Source: Eleginops maclovinus (lineage: Eukaryota; Chordata; Actinopteri; Perciformes; Eleginopidae). From it: a stretch of DNA of 64,000 bases. The notes under the pieces were generated by a model that saw only the letters and a list, made by a program, of their open reading frames with translations, searched no databases and was not told the DNA's origin. The stretch is from contig NC_086355.1 of NCBI RefSeq assembly GCF_036324505.1, positions 18,776,518 to 18,840,517 on the forward strand. Direction: 5' to 3'. The position numbers were made by a program, and so were the translations under genes. Positions within the stretch are counted from its first letter, which is position 1. The number at the start of each line of letters is the position of its first letter. Positions 45,930-59,708 of the stretch are shown here, one piece after another.

Positions 45930-46140
45930 TGAATTATTTTAATGACCAGCAGATGGCCTTTTCTCTGAGGGCAAAAAAAGTGAGATTGTATGGAAGCCTA
46001 TGAAAAATGCCGACCCTACTTCCCTCCTCACTTGATTTATTAACCTGGTTAACATTTTCCTTATGCATGAAAGGTGTGACATGCGAGGTTCAATTCCTCT
46101 TCAAAACAGCATGATTGACCTATTTTAAAATAAAGTATTT
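45930..46140. repeat. short dispersed fish repeat
   Basis: Contains ATGACCAGCAGATGGCCTTT and the AGATTGTATGGAAGCCTATG to CTTGATTTATTAACCTGGTT block. I recognise these as recurring in fish genomes but cannot assign a family. Confidence 0.35.
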
Positions 46141-46159
46141 CAATTTGGAAATTCTACAG

Positions 46160-46320
46160 TTGAATGGGTTCAAATCCCCAAACCGACCAAGATCACGTGA
46201 ACTGATACCTGGTTAGATGCTGGTTATAACCTGTGGGCACTGCTGAGGTGCCATTAAGTAAAGCATTGGAACCCCCTTTCCTCCCCCGGTGCTGTATAGT
46301 TGCTGCCCTCTGCTCATTAT
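46160..46320 (+). repeat. tRNA-derived SINE-like fragment
   Basis: GGTTCAAATCCC, then ACCAAGATCACGTGAACTG, a CACTGCTGAGGTGCC stretch and ACCCCCTTTCCTCCCCCGGTG. The order follows the body of fish tRNA-derived SINEs (B-box, then the 'ctgagcaaggcactaacccc' region). Confidence 0.5.
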
Positions 46321-47379
46321 ACTACTTGGATTATTTGACTGCATAGTCTAAATGAGGGGGTCGAATTATCCACCGGGAGAAAACACAGTAGATTTATCTA
46401 ATATATCCACTGTCTTACACAGAAAAACACATCCTGCATCCTGCCCTGCTGAGTCAAATCGAAATGCACTGTGACACAATGATAAAATAACCTTTGACTA
46501 ACAACAAAATACTGAAAAACAATAATATGGACAATGATAAAGCACAAGCTAACAGATCATAATATAAATGTAGTGTATGAAAAAGGAAATAGATGCAGTA
46601 ATACGCAGTTTCTGCATCTAAAAGATTGGAGAATTTGTGTCAAAAACACACTATATTATGTTTACTCGTTTAGTTCTACCTCCCAGTCAACAGACCTTTT
46701 CTTCCCTTAAAAAACGCTTGCACATTTTTTAGGTTTGTTTGTAAAGCTATTGGAAAGAATTTGTCTCATTTCCCTTGTGTAAGTGCAGGACAAGCAATTC
46801 CATTCCCCAAAACACGTTTCAAACTACAGGCTGTGTATTCCACTTATTTCCATGTTTACTGGTCTGTGTCATCCATAATGTGAAAGACCAGCACTCACAA
46901 ACAATCTGATAACCCCCACTTCAGGTACCCCCAGGAAACAGAGGCACCAACTTAGTTCTACTGCACAAATTGTGTTCCAATTAGTCCTTGGAATGTGATG
47001 TCTGATAGATTTTCTCTCTAACATGCCAAGTACTTAAAGGCCTTGCTGATGCATGCTGCTCAGCGATCACGATGAGATTGTGGTTACAACCCTGCACTCT
47101 CCTCCGCTCTCAAACCTAAGACTCTTAGCCTCTGTTACTTTCTTTCTCTTTTCAAAACGTTTTAGCTACAGATAAGATACATTTCAAATGTGACTCGCTG
47201 CTTCAATATTCAAAGACAGGGGAGGACTTCAAATTATAAATCATGGTGACTGTGACGAAGCTGCCTTATTTCCATGAGGTTCTTTAGGGGATGAAAGAGG
47301 AAGACGAATTTGCATTTCAGAGATTGTTCTCGCACAACCAAAATCCTAGTCCTATACAATCACTTCTGGGAAGATTGTA

Positions 47380-48235
47380 ATGATAATAATAAATCACATT
47401 TTATGGTACTCAAAGACGCTTTACATATTGCCCTATCAAAACTATGCTAACAGATCATTTATTCATTTATACTAGGGTTAAAACAAAACAGAGGTTAAAA
47501 CAAGAAGAAGAAGGTGGGGGTTAGGTGGGGAAAGCTAGTGTAAAAAGGTGTGTTTTTAGTGCAGATTTGAAAGAAGAGAGGGTTGGGGAGACTTTGAGGT
47601 GGGAGGGAAGCGAATTCCATAGGGTGGGGGCAGCAACTGAGAAGGCCCGATCACCCCAGGTCCGGCACTTTGTCCGGGGGACTTGTAGTAGGTTGGCAGA
47701 GACGGACCTGTGGGATCAGGAGGGGGCATGGTGATGGAGGAGGTCAGCAAGGTAGGGGGGTGCTAAGTTGTTGAAGGCCTTGTAGGTGGTGAGTAAGATT
47801 TTGAAGTTGATTCGGTGTTTTATTGGAAGCCAATGAAGTTCACAGAGGACAGGTGTGATGTGTTCTCTGGAGCGAGTAGCGGTGAGGAGGCGTGCAGCAG
47901 AGTTCTGGACATATTGGAGTTTATTGAGGACTTCGGTGGTGGTGCCGTAGAGAAGACTGTTGCAATAGTCGAGCCTGGATGTAATGAATGTATGGATGAG
48001 TTTCTCAGCAGCGGTAGTTGACAGGTTGGGGCGGAAGCGGGCGATATTTCGGAGGTGGAAAAAGGCGGCTTTGGTAGTATGATTGACATGGGGGAGGAAG
48101 GACAGAGTGGGGTCCAGGATAACTCCAAGGTTACGGACTTTGGTGGAGGGGGAGATAGTGGAGACATCAATGTTAAGGAGAAGTTCTGGGTGGAGTGGGT
48201 GAGGGAGTCAGGACCAATGATGAGGATTTCGGATT
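47380..48235. repeat. dispersed GC-rich fish repeat of unknown class
   Basis: G-rich + strand with phrases such as AGGCCTTGTAGGTGGTGAGT, TGCAGCAGAGTTCTGGACAT and AGACTGTTGCAATAGTCGAG that I recognise from many fish sequences. Open on both strands for up to about 116 codons without a known domain. Probably an internal fragment of a larger element. Confidence 0.5.
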
Positions 48236-49364
48236 AAACCTCATGAATACATTGTAGGTGTATTCAGGAGGTTACATAAGTAATGTATCCATCACAATCA
48301 TTGGTAGTAGATATAAATTCTTGCATCTCGATATGCAAGATTTACATCGAGCTACCATAAATCCAAATAACTGCTGTTCATTTAGAGGGTTGGTTTGTCT
48401 TGCTTCAGTAGCAAACATCACTTTTTCATTGTTAGTTGTTGATGATTTTTAGGGGGAAAAAAACAACTCATTTCTAATATACCTCATCGTGGGTCACACT
48501 CTTTTCTAACAGATGCTTTCTTCACAGTGCCATTTTCATTCCATGAAATTGTTTTAATCTTTAACATCTATTGAATTCTAATCTCTAAAATTGCCTTAGG
48601 GTGTTTCCAAACATGATATAAAAACCATGAAATGAACTAAACACATTCAGAATTCAGAACAGGTTTGATAAGTTACTACGTTGATACATAAATCTATGAT
48701 GTTTATTTACTTGAGAATTTTATAAATAAAACATGTGCAGTGAAAGCGAAATCAATAACAACCCACGCAACGTAGAACAATGGCTAGTGTTATTGTTAAG
48801 TTTAGTGTTTCTTAACTTTATGAGGAAGGATGATTGACGATGACAAAACAAGGACCAAGAAATGTTGCACTAATGTCACAGGGTTCAATTCGAAGCCAGG
48901 TCGTTTTCTTCAACTATTTATCCTAAGATGAGTCATTTATAAGACTTGCTAAAACCATATGAGCAAGACATTGTGTCATTACTGTCTTTTCCTTGCATAC
49001 CAGAAGGAAAGTCTGAGCCAATCTTAATTCTTATCAAATTTTTGTCCGACAGTTGTTCATGTTCAAGTTATGTGAATATATTTGGGAGACGATGACCCAA
49101 CACTAGAATAAATAGGTTTACAGTTTAGGGTTGAAACAAGACATGCATGTACCTCAAAAACGACTTAACAATGACATAAATGTCAGTTATGAGTACTGTT
49201 GATCTTCAGACAAGGACAAGGGAAACAGCTCTTGTTGTTTTGTATCACTCTCGCCACCATAGTTGTTTTTAATGTGTGGTGGCGAGAGGTGAAAATATTT
49301 TCATTGCCTCATGGTTATTACTAATCTAGAGTCTGTTTCATGGTGTTGAAGGAAGCCTATTCAG

Positions 49365-49815
49365 CTACATTTCAATTTTATATTTTGTGTCTCTAATGTG
49401 ACAAGTTTACATCCTTTAATGTTCAAAAAGCTCTTTATTTTTCTCATACCACCTGTGCTGCAGCACCTCTTTTCACCCTCTGTCGGAAACCAGAGCCCAG
49501 TCTGCTCTGATTGGTTTGCTGGCCGGCTCTGTTGTGATTGGTCAACCCCTTAGAGATGTTGCGCCCCCTAACCTATCACAAATAATGTGTTGGAATGGAG
49601 CCAATAGCCGCATGAGTGTTTCATCGTGAAGTCACTATGTTACGGAAGTAAACAAAGGAGTCCAATGAAGGTGTTTGAGGCAGGGAGGGAATGTCTGGGA
49701 GAGAAACTCCCTCTGGAGGGAACTTGTGAGTTTAGCCTTTGCAGAACAATTACATGCACAAAAACCAACACACTGCAGGAAAGTGAAAACTCCCAAAAGC
49801 ACAATAGGGCCCAAT
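49365..49815 (+). mobile_element. TTAA-type MITE, copy 4
   Basis: Shares CCTTTAATGTTCAAAAAGCT, TCTGATTGGTTTGCTGGC, GTAAACAAAGGAGTCCAATG and AAAAGCACAATAGGGCCC with copies 2, 3 and 5. Limits approximate. Confidence 0.65.
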
Positions 49816-49988
49816 TATATTTGTATTTATTAAACTATACTAACCCTATCTCTACTTCCTCAATATCATGCATGAAGGAATATAAAGAGAATGTGTTATG
49901 TGTCCTTGACCACAAATCAGGTAAACAAAGTATGTGACATCACCCAGACAGCACAGCTCATTGTCTGCTCTTTGTTCATTCGTTTCAG

Positions 49989-50049
49989 GTGTTCCAGCTG
50001 TATTTGTGGTAGTGTGGGCGATTGTCAGGGCAACGCTAGCAGATGTAAG
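49989..50049 (+). CDS. pth2r: pth2r exon 8: rest of TM4
   Basis: Sixty-one bases, GVPAVFVVVWAIVRATLADV, phase-compatible on both sides (G|GT and AG|G). Acceptor TTCGTTTCAG, donor AAG|GTGAGA. Confidence 0.95.
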
Positions 50050-53000
50050 GTGAGAGAGTAAATCATAATGTATTTGAATGCAGTTTTTCAAAAAACAAGG
50101 TCAACAAGTGTTATGGATAAGGTTGGATATGAACATAACAAGAGCCACTAAAATATTTTTGGGCTGGTATACTTATCTTATAAGTGTGCTGAGATTCACA
50201 TCAACATTGACATGTATTAAATATGAATGATTTCATTTGCAAAAGAAACTCTTTTGTTGGATGGAAACTTCACTCTCCTGGGAAGGCTTTCCAAATGATT
50301 TTTGAAACCTGGCAGCAGAGATTTGCTCGCATGCCACTGTTTGTTCAGTTCATAGTTGACTTTCTCAAAGATGTTTCATGTGGGTACAGTTCATGATCCT
50401 GAAGCAAGTTGTTTCACATCAAAACTTATAAAAAAAACCTTCTCTCAATGGAAATCGCTCTGTGCACAAGGGTATTGTAATGTAGAAGAAAGGCAAAGAA
50501 CAATTTCCAAACTGTTTCCAAACCCTCCCGCCTTAGTTTTCATTGCAATTATTAAGTTACTTTTTGCCTATACCAGGGGTTTCCAAACTGCGGCCCAGGG
50601 GCCAAATGCGGCCTGCAGGCCATTTTGAATCGGCCCTCAGCAAATTCTAAAAGTATAATGGAATAAGACAAACAAATTAACTTTTGCTTGTCTTATATTG
50701 TACTTCTCAAATATATATGTTCAAATATATTAATGAGCCTATTTTCAAATAAAACAAATATAAACCTTTTCTAACAAATCTCAGTTGATAAAAAAAACCA
50801 ACAACAACTTATTTCTATAACAAGCTTGAAATTTAACCTTCATATTTACTGTAATTATAAGCAATCTGAGGCTTCTGTTTTAAGGAATGAGCTGCCAACA
50901 AAATAAATGAAACCCTAAAGACAGATGGGATGTAGGCTGTTTTTTTTCTGAAAGCTTTTTCGAGTATCGCGCATTATTCACCTACATTTGATTTGTTTTG
51001 CTAACTTATAACTTAACTTTTGAGACAATATTCACCTCTATAAGTGGCCCAGCTCTCCGTATATTTTTCTGTATGTGGCCCTCGGTGAAAAAAGTTTGGA
51101 CACCCCTGGCTATACTGACCAAACAATTAAAAACAGACCAAATGTACTGTACTGTGTCTGTCGTACAAACACAAAGGATATAACTATATGTGCAGTGCAC
51201 GACTATGTGCTACTATGGATATGGTGGAATTATTATCATATTCCGAGAGTTGGGACAAACTGAAGGATTTAATCTCTGCTCAAAGTTATGTATTCAACAA
51301 TGCAGGATGCAATGAGTATCATGTTATGAAACCTAATGAGAAAATAAAGCTACCTAAAGTTCATATCATTCTGAAAGAAAATGAAAAGAATTTAGTTGTA
51401 TAAAGAAAATACGATCTATTACTTATTTTCACTAATCTTCAGCTTACATTTCCAAAGGTTTGGAGGGAAGTTGCATCATTGAATCATTAGAATCAGCAGT
51501 AGAAAGGAGGCCCTCTGCTGCAAAACTGTATGTGCTTTCAACATATTATTCTAAGAAAGCTAAAAGACCCAAATACACCAATGAATAAATAAATGCAAAA
51601 AAACAACAACAAAGAGACAGTAAAAACAAGAGTTTGCATATAATACCAAAGGTTTACCATTCAACACTTTCGACATGCTCAGGGACATACAGTACTTGTT
51701 TGAACTCCGGTTTAAAACAGTAGGAGAAAAAATAAATAAAAAAAGGAGACTGTTCTGCAAGGGAGAGAGATGCTCAATATGAATCATGCCTGAAATTATT
51801 CAGAGGTGTCTTGAGAAGTTGAACTTAATAGATTCAAGCAAATGGGAACCCTATTTTGATTGGCTGACAGTAGAAATAAATTGCCCATTTAACCCATGTG
51901 ACCTGTCCACAGGGCTTCCTCCTCTGAGCTCAGGCTGAGGTGAACCCACACACTTTCCTTACAGAAAAATGGAATGGAATTTGTTATGTGTTATTGGTGG
52001 ATCCTTGTTGTTTTTTTTTCTGTTTTATTACTCTGGACATTACATTAACCATTAATCTCAGCTTTTAATCAAAAACGTTTCTCTTAGTTTGAACAAATAT
52101 TAAGAAACACAGGACTTAGGGGGCTGATGGTGTTAGCTCTTTGGCAATGGTTGGCCCTGTGTGAGCAAAAACGTTTTTAGTTTTTTTCTCATAGTAGAAT
52201 AAAAGAGGTCAATTTTTACTCAATAACTGGAAAAATAGACATTCTGTATAGAAGTAAAAGCAGTAACAGGACTGTATACAAATCATTTATGACACTTGTG
52301 CTCACTTCTACAGTTGTTGCCTCCACTTTGGCAGAGCGGTGTGTAATTCACTCTGGTAATTGTTAATGGCCATGATAAGTGCTGATGTATTGAATTGAAT
52401 TAGCATTAGCGGTTGCTTTTAATGGTAAGTAGATGTTAGCATTTGTAGAGACGCAGCTAGAAATGACAGTGACTTTCTAGTGAACGGATGCAGGAGACAT
52501 TTTGCACTTTCTTAGTTTCCACACACATTTATCACGCTTGACATTTAAAATACATTTCTTATTGTTCTTGTATTATTGTTTTGCATGATTTGAAAATAAC
52601 AGATAATCAATTATATCCAGTGCAAAAAGAGTTCCCAAAAAATGGAAAAGCAAAAGCAGTACAAAATGGCCAATCAATTGTCTTCAAAGTGTTTTTTGAA
52701 CATTTCATAGAAGAACAGTTAACATCCTATTCTCAGTTTGACACACTGCAACTGTACTTTCCTATCATTTCCCTACAAGACATTGAGAATGTATTTCTAG
52801 AGACCATGTTTGCTCAACATGCCAATTACACACTCAATACGGATTTGCACAATAATATTTGCATAATCCCCTGGAAGAGATGCATTGTTGGAAGCTATAC
52901 ATTTGCGTTATAATGCGTGTTCACATATGGAGAGAATGTCAGGTTGAAAAAACATAGAAGTAAAATGTATTTGATGTAATGTCCATCATCGTTTAAAATA

Positions 53001-53629
53001 AAGAAAGTATACAAAAAAGAAAAGGCTATACAACTTTTACTCTACTACACAGGCAACATCAATTAAGAGAAGCCATGCCAATGCTTAGAGTACATATAAG
53101 GTTCCCATATAAGGTTCAATTATAAATGGAAATAGGAAAAGAAAATCAAAACATTAATTATGGAAAACAAAGGAAAATGAGATAAAAAGGGACAAGGTAA
53201 ACATTTCCAGCAACCTCGACAATTAGCCGCAAAACATACCACAGTATATGTTACAATTGTTTATGTTTTTCTGTTCCCTCTTGCGTTTGCTATTCAGTAT
53301 TGGTCTTCATTAGTATGTAAACAAGGGCACTCTCCATCTATTTCTGCAACTCTTTGCATCCTCTTTTCTGTTACTGTTGATGTATTTTCTGTCCTTCTTT
53401 CTCTGATTATTTTTACAAACCAAAACATTTGAGACAATTTAAATAATTGTGAACCAAAATGCAATCTCTAACCTCCCTGTTCTTTTTTGTACTCAACTGA
53501 TTAATTTTCATTTTGGTCTGCTTTTTCTCTGCTCCTCAAGACTGTCATGTGCCTTTTCCTATGTCTTTTATTCTTCCTACTTTATCCTTCCTTCTCTTCT
53601 CCTCCCCTCTGTAACTGTATCATTTGCAG
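50050..53629 (+). other. pth2r: pth2r intron 8
   Basis: 3.6 kb with one hAT relic (50574-51108); otherwise AT-rich sequence without recognised features. Confidence 0.85.
50574..51108. mobile_element. non-autonomous hAT element
   Basis: Termini CAGGGGTTTCCAAACTGCGG and, reversed, CAGGGGTGTCCAAACTTTTT. Flanks GCCTATAC and GC-TATAC (one base lost). Subterminal GGCCC-rich motifs (GCGGCCCAGG, GTGGCCC) are of the hAT type common in vertebrates. No coding sequence. Confidence 0.75.
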
Positions 53630-53696
53630 GTGCTGGGAGTTCAGCGCTGGTTACATTAAGTGGATCTACCAGGTTCCCATCCTCACAGCCATTGGG
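53630..53696 (+). CDS. pth2r: pth2r exon 9: extracellular loop 2 and start of TM5
   Basis: CWEFSAGYIKWIYQVPILTA then IG, closely PTH2R-like. C296 pairs with C226. Acceptor CATTTGCAG, donor GGG|GTAAGA. Confidence 0.95.
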
Positions 53697-55886
53697 GTAA
53701 GAGCTTTCTGTTATCAATGCTTTGTGTGAATGTAACTTAGGTTTCATTTGTAACTTGTACTGTGTCTAATGTAAGAATGACCTCACTTACCTTTCAATAG
53801 GGGTAAGTGATCCTACAATTGGGGCCATTTTGTTTTTGCATGTCTAAGTTAAGGAATACTGCAAAGATTGAGGTATGGTAATAATAACCCTTACCATACC
53901 CATGCATATCCAATACCTCGTAGACAAATGGTAACTATCAAAAAGCTAATTAAAAACATTGTATTGTATATTGGCTTATATTTAATGACCACAGTAAGTA
54001 TACATTTAAATACTTGTTTGAAAAGCTTGTGAAAACATTACAATTGTAAGAAATCTCACTTTTTCGATCAAAATCACTTATTATTCTGTTTTTAAAGAAA
54101 AAGTTGTGGTATATACATGGTTGTACTAATCTTAAACCTGACCCTTGCATATCCAAGTTCTTCAAAAACGTATAAGAAACAGTGCTCTCTATGACCTGAA
54201 ACAGCCTATGTTTCATGACCCCAGTAAGTATACGTACAAATACAAGTGTTTAAAGCTTGTGACAAAATCAGTCTTCGAAATAAATGTCCTTTCCTCACTC
54301 AAAATCACTGCACTGTATTCTAAGCAAACATGGAGGTAATGGGAAATGGGATTCTAACAACTGACCTGAGTTGTAATCCTGAAGTCATTTAACAACTCAG
54401 GAATTGAGCTCACCTGAAAGAATAAGATTGTTTTTTTTAACCACTGTCAGCTAGTCAGCTGGTCCACTTTCATCCAGATTGAAATATCTCATCAAAATGT
54501 TTGCTTGACTGCTGTCAAATCTTGTACAGACAATCAATGGTCCAGATAAGGTTGAAGCATACAGGTCTCCCTCAGGTTGAATTGGAATCTGATATGAACT
54601 TCCCATAGCAACACATCTTGGGTATAAAGCACCTTATTTGTAAAGTGCTTTACCTGGATTAAAGATTATCGAATATAGACGTTTTTAACTTCCTAAGAGA
54701 TTGCAGCCCCAATATCTGTCCAGAAGATCCTTTAGCACTAATTATAAAAAGTCATCAAATGTCTTGATAAAAAAAGGTTTTTAATAAACCCTTAACTTTT
54801 TACTGCTAGGCATGTTTTTTTTCTCAGTTGTGTTATCAGCTTATCTACAGCAACAAATACAAAAAGAAATTCTGTTATTGCTATTTCCAATCAAAGTCTG
54901 GTATCAACTTTTCTTCACTGTTTGGTAACATCAACAATATTTTCTTGGTTGCTATTCTTTGAATAGCCTGCAAGAAAACATGTGGAGACAAATGAACGGC
55001 TGTTGTTGGATGGACAAAACATTCATTTACAAGTGATAGACAGCGTGATGTTTACGTCTCTTTTACAGTTACCATCACACAAGAGAGACAAGCATTTCAA
55101 AATAGAGTAAATAGATGTTCTGGGTTTTCAGGGTCTAAAAGCATGTTCGTATTAAGATTTATAAGGAAAGCATTTAAAACCACTAAAGTAAATTTAATGA
55201 AGGATATATAAGTGTTGAAGAACTGGCTATAAAACTATATGCATTTGAATAAAAGTGTGTTTGGATACTGTTGTTCCTGGCATTGAGAGGATGATATATA
55301 TATTCTGGGCCAATGTAAGCCTCAATTTGCATATTGCAAATCACTTTGGCTCATCCTCATTAAAGTTTGCCAAAAAAATGTTTTTTCTTTGGAACTTGGA
55401 ACATGTAATGGACTCCCAAGATTGTTAGCTACCATTGTTCACAAAATCAAAGTGTAGCCATTTAATACTGGAATTGACTTAAAAAGAGATGATGATTTGT
55501 AAGAAGTTCTTAACCATAGTATAGTTCAAGTTATTTTTATTGCAATATAAAGCAGAATTAAATAAATCAATCATTGATATGTTAAGCAGAGGGGAAGGAA
55601 CTGTTCTATCCTATGTTATTCACAAGTTGATAGCATATGTGAATGTAATGTAATGTTTGTGATCATGTGTCATAAAACCGCAGTAATATACGTTTTTGTG
55701 AATATGACATGAATGATGAATATACTGTACATGTTTGGATCTATTCTTGAAAACGTAGATGTTCTTTAATTACTCCATGCTAAAACATAAAAACACAGTA
55801 ATAATCAATACAAGATTAATGTTTTTAGAATATTTACATGCAATGTATAAATAAAGGGCTTTTTTATCTCTGTTCTTCTGTTTCAG
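53697..55886 (+). other. pth2r: pth2r intron 9
   Basis: 2.2 kb; a short internal repeat pair at 53979-54310, otherwise nothing recognised. Confidence 0.85.
53979..54310 (+). repeat. diverged tandem pair of about 100 bp
   Basis: 53979-54078 and 54209-54309 share CATGACC-CAGTAAGTATAC-like, AAAGCTTGTGA-AAAA and TCAAAATCACT in the same order. Confidence 0.5.
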
Positions 55887-55981
55887 CTCAACTTCATCTT
55901 GTTTGTGAACATCATACGAGTGTTGGCCACAAAAATCCGAGAGACAAACGCAGGGAGATACGACACCAGGAAACAGTACAG
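55887..55981 (+). CDS. pth2r: pth2r exon 10: TM5 and intracellular loop 3
   Basis: [20 protein letters not shown] then [11 protein letters not shown]; the RVLATK-RETN block is the G-protein-contacting loop conserved in PTH receptors. Donor AG|GTTTGC. Confidence 0.95.
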
Positions 55982-56467
55982 GTTTGCACTCAATTGAATG
56001 TATCTAAAGGAACCAGCATGCAGATTAAGTGAAGATTAATTGTGTAAATAAATTAAGTGAAATAAACACAATTAACAAAGTTGTAGCATTTGATTCAAGA
56101 TGAATTAACATTTATGCGTCTTCTTTCCAAATGTAAAGATACGTCACTTAAATTATAACTAATTCAAATGTTAAGTAACAGCTGTACATAATTATAAGAG
56201 TGATGTAAGTGAATTAACACCCTTGCACAAAATTAGTTGTCGCCTTATTTCCTGATCGTCTTTTTTTAACATTATTATACTTTTTTAATATAGCACAGAC
56301 TAAAACAGACTAACCCTAACCTTATCGACTACAGTTCTTAAAGCAACACTAATACCTAATGATTTGTTTTGTGGGAACTTGCATTTTGTCCTGCAAGTAA
56401 GGAAGTCCCCCTAATGTGTTGTCAAATCCATGTCCCCACAACATGGGTTAAACATGCATGCACACAT

Positions 56468-56468
<1 letters not shown>

Positions 56469-56553
<85 letters not shown>

Positions 56554-56561
56554 ACACACAA
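56469..56561. repeat. (CA)n microsatellite
   Basis: About 45 CA units with one CATA interruption. Confidence 0.95.
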
Positions 56562-58784
56562 TAGGTTCTATCATTTTTAAATCTGTAATTATCACCGTTA
56601 TTCTCCATGCTGATGCTGGCATCAATGTGTCAGATAAAAAGATTAAAGTTACATTACTTTTTCTAAAAGAAGCACTATGTTGAATGCCGCATGTGGGTTG
56701 CTTTGTGTAAATGAGCTGACCACATTTCATGTAAAAAGAATAATCAAAATGTCAATGTGAGGGTACCTCAATGTACATCGAAAGAATGGGTGACGGATTA
56801 TAGCTGTTGACCGATGCATTAAAGAATGCAAAAGAGAATGTGGGATATAGTGGGGAATAGATAATCATCACTAATGTTGATTTTATGACTGAGATGGTTA
56901 ACAGTATAGATAGTTAAGAAGGCTTACATCACAATTTCAATGTCATCTTGATATATTGCCTAGTCCTATCTACAAAAAGCCAAACTCGTTCTGATGAATA
57001 TTAATCAGAAGCCTTCAAAACTGTTTACAGGGATGCTGTAGAAACAATTTCAAATCTGTCATTGTGAAAGAAAATATTGACACTGACTGCAAATTGCATT
57101 CGGATTGCATTATATTTCTTTGTATTTGACCTAAACTGAACCTTTTTTATCTTTTATTTCACAATGAGCAGCTAATCCAGTAATGTTTCGAAAAATAGCT
57201 CACTGTTTGACATTTTGCTTTTTTGAGCTTTTTTAGCCCCGTAAACCAAAATGACCATGCATACAAATCTTCTCTAATGTAATTCATTTTTCTTCTGGAT
57301 TATTGAAATGGTTTTTCATTATGAAATGAACGAGGATGAAATATTGTTTTGATTAGAACTGACAGTGTTTATTATGTTAATTGTAAATTGAAATTCACAT
57401 GCATTTGACAGTTTAGAGCTCCCACAGAGTATTACCATCACAGCTGAAATTGATGGTTCCCGCCCCTGTCCAAAGGGCTGGTGATAATAATGCTTGCTGG
57501 ATGAGGGCAATGTGTTCAATGAATGCGTATGTATACACTCCTTCAAGTAGTGTAAAGTTATTATGGAGATATGCTCGTCAAAATTGCTCTCTAAAAAAGA
57601 TGATCCTCTTTTTGAACGGATTTCTTTTTGCCTTGAGTTTTTTTTACATTGCCATGGACTTTACCAATGACTCACTACATTCCCAGCACTTCCCAGTTAA
57701 TAAATGATTGTCTTCAACTGAAGGAGACTGCTTTTCAATAAGAGTTTTCACTGCTGGCAGGTTGATTGCATGCCCCGTGCTGCTGCTAAATACAAGGCAG
57801 ATGGTCCCCATAAATTAAAAGAAGGAAATGAAGAACTCTGTATTTTTCTCTCAGGGGGACCAAGCTTTAGCGGCCTTAACTCAATGGGAGTTTGGCATTG
57901 ACACAGAGATTGCTTAAATAAGTCAAAAAGTTAAAAAAGTTACGCATTCTTTGTTTAAAATGCTTGTCTTTTACAGATATTCCTTAAAAGGATCACTGTG
58001 CACATTTGACAGACCTGTTGCATCTTGTATAGGGATGGGTTATCTTTACTTTAACGGTACTACTACTACTCTTACTGCTTATCAATCCGGTACTTTAACT
58101 GTATTTGTATCGTTTTTTTAAATCATTTACAGGGAAAAACGTATTGTTTGGAAACAGAATTAAACGTGGTGATGTGGTACAGGTACTCGATATGGGGCAA
58201 CAGAACTACCAGTTTTGGCAGTTGAAAAACTGTGCATTTCTCTGTCTGAATATGGTGCACTTTTGCTAGATGTTTGGATCGATTTTTAGTGATTCCACCC
58301 TAAACGAAAACACTTACTGCAAACAAGCATTGTCCACACTGGGACTTGTAGGTTGTAACTCTACTACAGAGATCACTCTTCAGGATTGAAAATAGCAAAA
58401 AATGAATCAATGAAACATTTTGTAAAGATATTGCAAATTAGAAATGGAGTTGGTTGGATAAAATGCGCAAGATAAAGTTTATGTAGCCATCATAAATATC
58501 AAATTCATTTTCTATATTTTTTTTATTTATCCAGTTCCGCAAAACCGCTAACGTACAAGCTTATCGATACCAATGTTTTCAAAAATGTAGCCCTGGAGCC
58601 TGTTTCATACTAGGTTTCAGTACCCATCCTTACTCTTGAAGTGTTTTAATATTGTATTTCAGATGTTTGATTCGATTTGATTGAAGTTCCTTTGATGTGC
58701 AGTGATTGGATTATTAGAAGAAGTTATAAAAATGTTGTCTTGTTTGTTTGTTAAAGCTGTATCACATGTGGAGTAACATCAAGA

Positions 58785-59125
58785 TAAGATCATATAAGAT
58801 GGAACTTTATTTATCCCTGAGGGGAAAAAATAGAATGATTTAATAACTGTTGAAACAAGATATCACGGTAAATCATTGATCATTTAAAATGAACAAATAC
58901 ATATTTAGATTGTTAGATATATTTACAGAAGTATGTTTTTAGTAGGTTAAAGTATTGTACAAACAGTGCAGGTTTTATGTATGTACAGTCCTGGTTAGCC
59001 CGTGGTTGTGCAGCCTGATGGCTATAGGCACAAAGGATTGTTCGAGTCGCTTAGTGCTGTACCGAGGAGGGCTGAGTCTGTGGCTGAACGTGCTCCTCAT
59101 CTTTACTAGCTCTGCATGAATATAT
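58785..59125 (-). repeat. LINE 3'-region-like sequence
   Basis: Begins AAGATGGAACTTTATTTATC and CCTGAGGGG, the tail type also seen near 7700, followed by CAGCCTGATGGCTATAGGCA and a GTGCTCCTCATC stretch typical of fish LINE-derived repeats. Strand and family are tentative. Confidence 0.45.
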
Positions 59126-59708
59126 AGCTGTTCTAAGTCATAACGTAGAATAGAAACACCTCAACACATTTTTTTTACCTATGACTCATCTGGGGAAAAG
59201 TCCTTAGAGAAAAACATGAATTTAACAACACAAATTTGAACATCTGTCACTTTTTTTAATTAGACGTGTGAATAAGCTGGTTGGATGTGAGTGAAGTCAG
59301 CAAAATACCAAAAAGTTGTGATAGGTTTTGGGAAGTAGAGCACGCAGAGTTGGTTTGCAGGATTTATAATACAGATTCCCTCAACACTAAGCCAAAAGAA
59401 AAAGCTGAAATAACATCCTGTACCTCATTGTCACAGTCTAGTATTTGAAGAGAGAAATTTCTCGCTCAAGGACTAGTTCTGTTCCAGTGGAAGGAATGTG
59501 AGCTTGGTTACAAAAATAAAACATCACTTATCTCAGTATCTAGGGTCTTAGAAGCCATCAACACAGTTCCATGTGACTTATTTGCTTTTGATTTATTTCC
59601 CTAACATAAATATTGTCGCATTTATTTTATTTGGAAACTGATTGTTTTCATTTACACATTTAAAGTTAGCAAGATCCATACTTTTACTAAATCCCACCAA
59701 GCACAGCA

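Larger units (their letters stand above)
45471..49988 (+). other. pth2r: pth2r intron 7
   Basis: 4.5 kb. Contains short dispersed fish repeats at 45930-46140 and 46160-46320, a larger repeat at 47380-48235 and MITE copy 4. Between 46330-47380 and 48240-49360 nothing was recognised. Confidence 0.85.

Noticed and set aside
56369..56730. Open frames of alternating His-Thr or Val-Cys residues
   Set aside because: Translation of a (CA)n microsatellite on both strands.
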